A stretch of 64,000 nt of DNA, taken from assembly GCA_947561395.2 (NCBI GenBank), contig OX387183.1, positions 43,952,890 to 44,016,889 on the forward strand. The letters run 5' to 3'. The first letter of the stretch is position 1, and the number at the start of each line of letters is the position of its first letter. This document shows, piece after piece, positions 56,489 to 64,000 of the stretch. The stretch is from Buxus sempervirens. Lineage: Eukaryota; Streptophyta; Magnoliopsida; Buxales; Buxaceae. The position numbers and the translations under genes were made by a program. The notes below the pieces were generated by a model, which was not told where the DNA came from, ran no database searches, and saw only the letters and a list, made by a program, of their open reading frames with translations.

Positions 56489-57419
56489 ATTCTTTTATCT
56501 CTTTTTTTTTCATGCTTTTATACAAAAGCAAACTCCATTAGTGGAAAGATAATAGATTTAATTCAAAAATAGGTTTTATATTATTGGCCTCAGAATTCTC
56601 AGATGCTTATAAAAACAGAAGTTTAATGAAAAAGTATTTGATTTCTCATCACTGGCCAAAGTATAGTTATTTTTTTTTTTTTTGAAAGCTGATCCAAAAC
56701 ACTTAATCACATATAATTAAAGGAATTAAAATCAGGTTGAATTATGAAAAGGGTAGTCTAAGCAATAGGGAGAGACCAAATTTGTCTACCCCGTGGCCTT
56801 TAGAATCATCCCCTAATGGCTTTACCTTCATGATGGACCCTGCTAATCTGCCCAGTTTCCAGTGCTTATGCTGATTACATTTGGACCACATGATCAACTC
56901 AACCTTTGATTTGATATTTTTTCTTCTTTTTTTTTTCTTTTTTTTTTTGCCCTTCTTGCCCCTAGTGCCAATTACGGTTTTCACTAGGGTTGGCTTCTGC
57001 ATTCCGTCGTCACCAATCTTACTCTGAAAGTTGAATGAATATACTAAAATCACCGAGGGCTTAATAATAGGACGAAACAAAGGCTAGGCTCGGTTTATGA
57101 AAAAAAAGGTATTAAAGGCTCAAAATTTTCTAAGTGTGAAAAATGGGTCAACTGGACTTACAGTTATGCTGAATTCAATCCCATTCCCCTTATTTTGTAT
57201 TTGGCTTTCATTTGCCCCTATTTTTTTCTCTCTTTTTTTCTCATTTTTTTCTTTTTGCCCCTATTGGCTTTGCCCTTATTGGCCTTGCCCCAGTATAAGA
57301 TTGTAAGTCCAGTTTAGGTTTAACAAAAAAGACGAACAGGCTCAAATTGGCTTGACTAGGGATGCAAATTTTGGGATATAAGGAACAATGGCCTCAGATC
57401 ATTTCCTAGTAATATTCAT
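56489..57419. other. Spacer between convergent DUF7745 gene and pol in element B
   Basis: Tail-to-tail spacer similar to that in A, with T-runs and shared blocks. No gene is visible. Confidence 0.6.
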
Positions 57420-60400
57420 TCATGGAAAATATCTCTTTACTGCATCAGAGTTAATTGGCTCAGGAAAATCTTTCCCATCCATTTCTGTTAAGATGAGGGC
57501 ACCTCCTGATAGGACCTTCTTGACCACATAAGGTCCTTCCCAATTTGGTTTGAATTTTCCACGAGGGTCTTCCAAAAAGGGTAAGATTTTCTTCACTTCT
57601 AAATTTCCTTCTTGGAAAGTTCTGGGCTTCACCTTCTTATTGTAAGCCCTGGCCATTCTCTTCTGATACAATTGGCCATGACAAAGCGCTTTTAATCGCT
57701 TTTCCTCTATTAGATTGAGTTGATCATGTCTTGATTGTATCCATTTAGCTTCTTCTAATTCAGCTTCCATTAGCACTCTTAGTGAAGGTATTTCCACTTC
57801 CACTGGTAAAACTGCTTCCATTCCATATACTAAAGAGTACAGGGTTGCCCCTATAGAATTTCGAATTGAGGTTCTGTAAGCATGTAGGGCCAGTGGCAGC
57901 ATTTCATGCCAATCTTTGAAACTTACTACCATCTTTTGAATAATCTTCTTTATATTCTTATTTGCTGCTTCCACTGCCCCATTCATATTTGGTCTATAAG
58001 GAGCTGACTTATGATGAGTAATCTGAAATTGTTCACACATCTTCCTCATGTCTTTGTTCTTAAGGTTTGAAGCATTGTCTGTTACTATAGCACTTGGAAA
58101 ACCGTAGCGACAAATGATATTGTGCTTCAAGAATTTCAAAACGTGGCTACTTGTAATGTTTGCATATGAAGCTACCTCTACCCACTTGGTGAAGTAATCA
58201 ATTGCTACAAGTATAAACCTGTGTCCATTTGATGCCTTTGGAGAGATCATTCCAATGACGTCTATACCCCACATGGAGAAAGGCCACAGAGATGTCATAC
58301 TGTGTAATTCACTTGGGGGTGCATTCTTGTTATCCGCGTACACTTGGCATAAATGACACCTTTTGACGTGTATATAGCAATCATGCTCCATAGTCAACCA
58401 GTAATATCCCAATCGCAGAATCTTCTTGGCGAGCATGTGCCCGTTCATATGAGGTCCACACACTCCTCCATGTACAGTTTCAACTAGCCTTTCTGACTCG
58501 GTCTTGGCAACACATTTAAGTAGTATATCATTATGTGATCTTTTGTACAACTGCCCACCACTTAGTAAGAACTGTCCTGCCAATCTTTGTATTGTTCTTT
58601 TCTCTGTAGAAGTGACATTTTCTGGCAAACTCCGATTACTTAAGAAGTTCATAATATCTTGAAACCATGGTACCTCCTCTTCTGGGGTTTCTTCTAGAAC
58701 AAGGCAATAAGCTAGTTCATCTCTGACTTCAATTTCCAATGGTCTAATATCAACCCCTTCTGGCATACTGACCATTGAAGCCAATTTTGCTAGAGCATCC
58801 ACAAACTGGTTTTTGGCCCTTGGCATATAATTGAAGGAAATTCGTGTAAATTTATTGCTTATTTCTTCCAAATACTGGTGATAGGGGATCAATTTGTGAT
58901 CCTTGGTTTTCCATTCACCAGTTGTTTGGAAGATGATAAGACTCGAATCCCCATATACGTCAAGTTCCTCTACTTCATGGTCTAAGGCGGCTTGCAATCC
59001 AATTATGCATGCTTCATACACTGCTATATTGTTTGTACATTGGAACCTTAGCTTTACTACGATTGAGATATGTGCCCCATCTGGCTTGATCGAAACAGCC
59101 ACTATTCCATTTCCATTCATATTGGCGGCCCCATCAAAGAACATTTGCCAAGAGCTTTCACCTTCTTCTTCTTCAGCAAATAGGTTTGCCTCATCAGGGA
59201 AGTTGGTCTTTAAGGGTTGGTATTCTGGTAAAGGGTGTGCAGCTAAGTGATCAGCTATGGCTTGACCTTTAATGGCTTTCTGCGTGATATAGGTGAGGTC
59301 AAATTCAGAGAGTAATAACTGCCACATCGTTGTTCTGCCAGTTAAAGCTGGTTTCTCAAATAGATACTTCAAAGGGTCCATTCGGGATATCAATAAGGTG
59401 GAATGACTAAGGAAATAATGCCTCAGTCTTTGAGTTGCCCACACTAAAGCACAACAAGTCTTTTCTAGAGGGGAATATTTTGCTTCATATTCTGTAAATT
59501 TCTTACTCAGGTAGTAAATCGCCCTCTCCTTTCTGCCTGTATCGTCATGCTGTCCTAAGACACACCCCATTGACGTCTCCAAAACTGACAAGTATAAAAT
59601 CAATGGTCTTCCTGGAGTTGGTGGTACTAGCACAGGTGGGTTCAACAAATATTCCTTTATTGTGTCAAAGGTTTCTTGGCAATCGTCATTCCAGACTGTC
59701 GGGTTATTCTTTCTTAGAAGCTTGAAAATTGGTTCACAGATGGCGGTAAGCTGTGCTATGAACCGGCTTATGTACTAAATCCTTCCAAGAAAACCCCGAA
59801 CTTCCCTCTCGGTTCTAGGTGATGGCATTTCAATGATTGCTTTAGCTTTAGCTGGGTCTATCTCAATTCCCCTTCTACTTACTATAAAGCCCAATAATTT
59901 CCCTGATGTAGCCCCAAAGACACATTTTGCAGGGTTAAGCCTTAGACTGTATTTCCGGAGCCGGTCAAATACATTCTTCAAATTGATCAAGTGGTCTTCT
60001 TCTTCACATGATTTGGCTATCATATCATCCACATAAACCTCCATCTCCTTATGGATCATATCATGGAATAAGGCTGTCATGGCCCGTTGGTAGGTTGCCC
60101 CAGCGTTCTTAAGCCCAAATGGCATGACAGTGTAATGGAAGGTACCCCAAGGGGTGATAAAGGCTGTCTTCTCTTGGTCTTCCTTAGCCATCTTAATTTG
60201 ATTATACCCAGAAAACCCGTCCATGAATGAGAACACGCTATGTACCGCAGTGTTGTCCACCAATATGTCTATGTGTGGAAGTGGAAAATCATCCTTTGGA
60301 CTTGCCTTATTCAAGTCTCTGTAGTCTACACACATTCTGACCTTTCCATCCTTCTTTGGTACTGACACTATATCTGCAAGCCATTCAGGGTAAGTGGAGA

Positions 60401-61046
60401 CTGCTAAGAACCCAGCTTGGAATTGCTTAACCACTTCATCTTTGACCTTCAATGTCCATTCAGGTTTTAACCTTCTCAGTTTCTGCTTAACTGGCTTGGC
60501 ATCTGGTAGAATGGGTAGCCTATGCACCACCATATCTGTGTCTAACCCCGGCATATCCCGATATGACCATGCAAACACATCATCATAATTAGCCAAGAAT
60601 CGTATCATTTCTTCCCGCTGTACCTCAGATAGACATACCCCAATCTTCACTATTTTTGGGTCATCTTTGGTCCCTAGGTTTATTGATATGGTCTCTTCAA
60701 TATTGGGTTGGACCCCCTTTTCATAACGCTCTAATTGATATGTGATTTCTTTTAGAACGTCGTCTTCTTCGTCCTCGGTCTCTTCTTCAACCTCCATTAG
60801 GTCAAAGTCGAGCTCAAGGTCGAAGTCATACTCATCCTGCTCCAATTCCGTTTGCTTATATGGTTCATAAATGGTTTGGACCTTTTTGAAAACTCTATCT
60901 TTTCTAGAAGAAATTGAATAATCTTTTTGTGTTTTTTGAGAGCCTTCTACAAAATCTTTTCCTGAAGACGAAGGCTCATTAAAACCTTCAGGGAAAGGGC
61001 ATTCCACTAATGGAGTTTTTTTTCGGAAGCCATGTCTGTTTGCCAA
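57420..61046 (-). pseudogene. RT - RNase H - second RNase H - integrase (pol) of element B
   Basis: One frame broken by a single TAG at 59775-59777 (GRI*YISRF; A has GRIQYISRF). The RT (61046-59778) has KDGKVRMCVDYRDLNKA, FSGYNQI and YVDDM. The following 742-residue stretch holds a Ty3-type RNase H (about residues 1-140) and a second, archaeal-type RNase H (about 165-300, MFFDGAANMNGN and DVYGDSSLIIFQ). Integrase follows, with an HHCC zinc region (about 398-450), a core with intact DDE residues (WGIDVIGMI, IVTDNASN, NGAVEAANKN) and a C-terminal GPYVVKKV block, ending KRYFP. The enzyme would copy the element RNA and insert the DNA in the nucleus. The dual RNase H places it in the Tat lineage. 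The TAG is a C-to-T change of CAG. Confidence 0.92.
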
Positions 61047-64000
61047 ACAAACGCGGCTTCAAAAGTAAGGGGAGTTTCCTCCCAATTATTCAGAATAAAA
61101 GAATCTGGGGCAGGGATACAAGCCTGCTCCTCAAGCTCCGGGTCTGCATCAGAAATCACCAGTACTGGGTGAGTTGCATCCCCTGCATCTTCTGTAGGGC
61201 TAGTTCTAGATGGAACTTCTACTGCAGCCCAATCAATAAAAGGTAGCTCCTCTGCTACTTTTTCTTGGTTGCCTTCTGTCATGGCAAAAAATGTTCCCAC
61301 GTCCTCAGAAAAGTCCTGCTTCTGTTCTGTCTGTGGTCCAGGCCCACCCAATGCTTGTGGGGGTGGAGGTGGAACATATGGTTACACGGTTGAGGACTTG
61401 GGTTTCTGGAATGGGTTGACATTTTAGTATGGGGGTTTGGACTGATCCTCAAGAGGAGACAGCTGAATCATGTGAGAAAGCTTAGGAAAGGTTTCCCTGA
61501 TGTGCGGGAATTTTATGTCTTCTATTTCCTTCTGACTTTTCCATTTTCTTGGCCTGGACCCCAATCCTGCTCTATGAACCATCTTCTTAACCTTTATTGG
61601 TTCTATCCTTCCTTGCAGGTTAACCCCCAGACCTTTTCCAGGGTGGAAATTGTACTTTTCCAGCACATTTTTGACCATTTTCTCTGCACAGGTCAATTTT
61701 CCTTCTTTTTCCTGATACCCCCCAGGTATGAAATTAACAGTTTCAAATTGGAAAGAGTGAAATGCCATCTTATCAGCAGTCATTTCCATGTTAATACAGG
61801 GTACATCAAGGGACCACATAGGGGGAACCAAATTTTCAGCTAGGACAGTAATCACCTTTTGCCCTCTAATATATTTGACTCTTTGATGGAGGGTAGATGG
61901 TATGGCCCTAGCTGTATGAATCCACGGCCTTCCTAGGAGTAGGCTGAAAGCTGCAGGTATATCCATCACCTCAAATGTGATGTTGAAAATATACGGTCCA
62001 ATTGTGACCGGCAGTTCAACCTCCCCTAGGGAGTGTGTTTTAGAGCTGTCAAATGCTCTTATGATTCTTCCATTTTGCTTTATTTTGTTTTGCTCCAGAC
62101 CGAGCTTAACAAAGGTTACTAATGGGCAAACATTGAGAGCCGACCCATTATCAATCAAGACCCGGGCTATCATGCAACCCTTACTGAGTACAGCCATGTG
62201 CAATGGGTCAACATGATGGTACTCTGCAAGGCTGATTTCAGTCTCTGAAAAAGTTATGACATTATGAGATAATATTTGCCCAACCATCCGGCCTAGTTGG
62301 TCTGGTTCAATGTTTTTAGGCACATGGGCCCCCTGGAGTATCCTTAACAAGGAGTCCCTATGTTTTTCAGAATTTAACAAAAGGCCCAGTATTGAGATCT
62401 GGGTAGGGACCTTGTTCAACTGTTCGACAACATTGAACTCACTCTTTTTTATTATCTTCATGAGGTCAGCAGCCTCACTGTTAGTTACCTGAGGGGCATC
62501 ATCCCCTATCTTGGTCTTTCCTTTATTTTTTTCTTCTTCCTTCTCCTTCTCTGTTTCCTTTTGTTTTTCTTCCGCCCCTACACATTTTCCTGACCTCATC
62601 ATGAGGTTTACTTCTTCCTTACTTTCAGTTACAGGGCATGTAGTGGTAAAAGCTTCACTGTAGTTCCATGGTACAGCCGATTCAAAGTAGGAAGGCTTGG
62701 GGACATTTATCACCAAGGGAGGAAGTTTAGACTTGGATGCGGAAGTCTGGGTAAATGGAACATTAATAACCAGAGGTGGAAGTTGTTTTGATTGAGGGGT
62801 TGTATAAGTGACTGATGCACTAAGGGGGTCACAGTTTATGACCAATGGTGGTTTAGCTTGAATGGGTGGAGTAAAAGTGGATGGATTGTAATTAATGACC
62901 AAAGGTGGCTTGGCGATGTTCATCTGGGCCATGAGGGATGAGACCCGGTCCAAAGATGAGCTAATGTTCTTTGCAGCACTATTGTTCCCCTTTGAAATCA
63001 CATTTACTTCTTTGTCTTCATTTCTCCTGTCAAAATATACTTTGACCGTTGTCCCTATGGGGGCAATTAATTGAGATGGGTCAAAGGTTATTTTGTCAGA
63101 AGAGATGACTCCTATGACATTAGATGGGCCCGCCCCGTGATGCTGGGGCAGTGGGTTTTGTCCAATGTCAGTTCTTGGAGGATTGGGAGCCCCTGTATTG
63201 AAAGACAGGGTATTCTGGTCCAATAAATCCTGAATGGCATGTTTCAAAGGCCAGCAATTGTCAGTAGGGTGCCCAGGTGCACCCATATGGTAATCACAAG
63301 TGGTGGAAGGGTCAAAATTTCTCCCCTTGGATGCATTCGGATTAGGTTCTCTTAAGGTGACATACCCTGCTTTCAATAAAGTGGGCAGCAACTGAGAAGG
63401 AGTCATGGGAATAGGGGTGAAAACCCTATTTCTCCTTGCTGCAAAATAGGCATCCTTTTCCTCCTTAGTAAAAACCCTTTTTTGGTCTGAAGGTGCTGCT
63501 GGAACATTAACCCTCATGGGGGCCGGGGTAGATCGAGCAGGTGGAGTAGGAAAATGAGCTGGTATGTTGATTTGTATGGGCTTGTTAGGGCAAGATGGTG
63601 GCTGTACCATATTTACCTCACCCTCCTTCTTGTTCCCATTCTTCTTTATCCCGCTTCCTTTCTTCAGATTAGGGTCTTGCTGACTAACCATGGCAAAGTG
63701 GTCAATTATCTTACCTGACCTGATCCCGTCTTCTATTCGGTCAGCCACTTGAACCAAGGCAGCAAAATTAGTGGTGGTCTGACCCACCAGGTGGCTGTAG
63801 AATGGTTGACCCAAAGTGCTGATGAAAGTAGAAATCATTTCCTGTTCTAGCATGGGTGGCCTGACCTGGGAGGCCGTCTCCCTCCACCTCTTGGCATATT
63901 GCCTTACAGTCTCATCCCTTCCTTTGCTCATTCTCATGACGTCGTACCTGTCTGGCACGATCTCTGAATTGAACCGGTATTGAGCCAGGAAGGCATCAGC
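61007..64000 (-). pseudogene. gag - protease of element B, N-terminus outside window
   Basis: From the right edge the frame continues the Retrotrans_gag core (FNSEIVPDRYDV, RQYAKRWRETASQVRPPMLE). A basic linker, the zinc-knuckle-like CDYHMGAPGHPTDNC (C-x2-H-x5-H-x4-C), repeated PPLVIN words and a Glu/Lys-rich stretch follow. The protease has VLIDNGSALNVCPLVTF and LLGRPWIHTARAIP. TAA stops at 61424 and near 61386 interrupt the tail after the protease; beyond them the same frame runs to the A8 site. The aspartic motif is DNGS rather than DTG/DSG, as I recall for Tat-lineage proteases. Gag would form cytoplasmic particles. Confidence 0.88.
61016..61023 (-). other. A8 run at the protease-RT frame change (element B)
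   Basis: The upstream frame reads TCC GAA AAA AAA CTC CAT TAG. The RT frame reads TTC CGA AAA AAA ACT CCA. The run fits a -1 slippery heptamer (A AAA AAA), and the upstream frame stops three codons later. The same arrangement is found in A. Confidence 0.5.

Larger units (their letters stand above)
47767..64000 (-). mobile_element. Element B: Tat/Ogre-like Ty3/gypsy retrotransposon, 5' end outside window
   Basis: Minus-strand element with 3' LTR, intact polypurine tract, two antisense genes, integrase, two RNase H domains, RT, protease and gag, cut within gag by the right edge. It has the same architecture as A, but the LTR is shorter (1806 against 2343 bp) and carries different palindromes. 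The bases before its 3' LTR are CCAGT, the candidate target duplication. Pol is far better preserved than in A. Confidence 0.9.

Noticed and set aside
1-64000. tRNA or rRNA genes
   Set aside because: No cloverleaf-compatible A/B box pair or rRNA-like conserved block was noticed while reading both strands; a dedicated search was not possible.

Overview
The window is nuclear DNA of a flowering plant, probably a eudicot. Introns have plant-type GT-AG borders, LTR retrotransposons are nested inside one another, and the only ordinary host gene I can support is a two-exon purine permease (PUP) at 38129-39323. I cannot name the species.

Layout. 1-3159: the end of a Tekay/Del-like LTR sitting in a fragment of a Tat-type LTR. 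4387-35652: a complete giant Tat/Ogre-like Ty3/gypsy element on the minus strand (element A, 31.3 kb), bounded by a 5-bp duplication GATGG, with two 2.3-kb LTRs, PBS, gag, protease, RT, two RNase H domains and integrase. Three insertions lie inside it, each with its own target duplication: a solo LTR in the gag-protease region (E, 25619-28541, AGTTT); a solo LTR in an intron of an antisense gene (C, 10004-15836, TCTTC); and a further LTR element inside C (D, 11664-15012, GCCCG). 35653-47766: flanking DNA with a small hAT MITE, the PUP gene, a LINE remnant, a head-to-head pair of Tat LTR fragments, a CACTA terminus and a long hairpin. 47767-64000: a second, diverged Tat/Ogre-like element on the minus strand (element B), from its 3' LTR to gag, cut by the right edge.

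The main point of interest is what A and B share. Between integrase and the 3' LTR both carry two plus-strand genes, antisense to gag-pol, with introns. The first encodes a plant mobile domain (PMD, MAIN/MAIL-like) protein with a coiled coil and an RG-rich tail. The second encodes a DUF7745-like protein with a coiled-coil C-terminus. Exon lengths are nearly the same in A and B, although both sets now carry stop codons.

Arrays of short imperfect palindromes lie upstream of the LTR promoter, the PMD gene and the DUF7745 gene, and in A also in the gag leader. The stem sequence differs by element: GTATCCGG/CCGGATAC in A, CCCGTA/TACGGG in B and in C/D, and ACCGCA/TGCGGT in the LTR pair at 43000-44595. 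A plausible reading is a family-specific operator recognised by an element-encoded protein, comparable in logic to VANC anti-silencing factors of VANDAL transposons. This is inference; the positions and dyads are visible directly.

Most of the coding capacity is decayed. A carries many stops, a Tyr in place of the first catalytic Asp of integrase, and a local inversion over its 5' LTR/PBS junction. B is better preserved, with long open RNase H-integrase and gag-protease frames and only a few stops.
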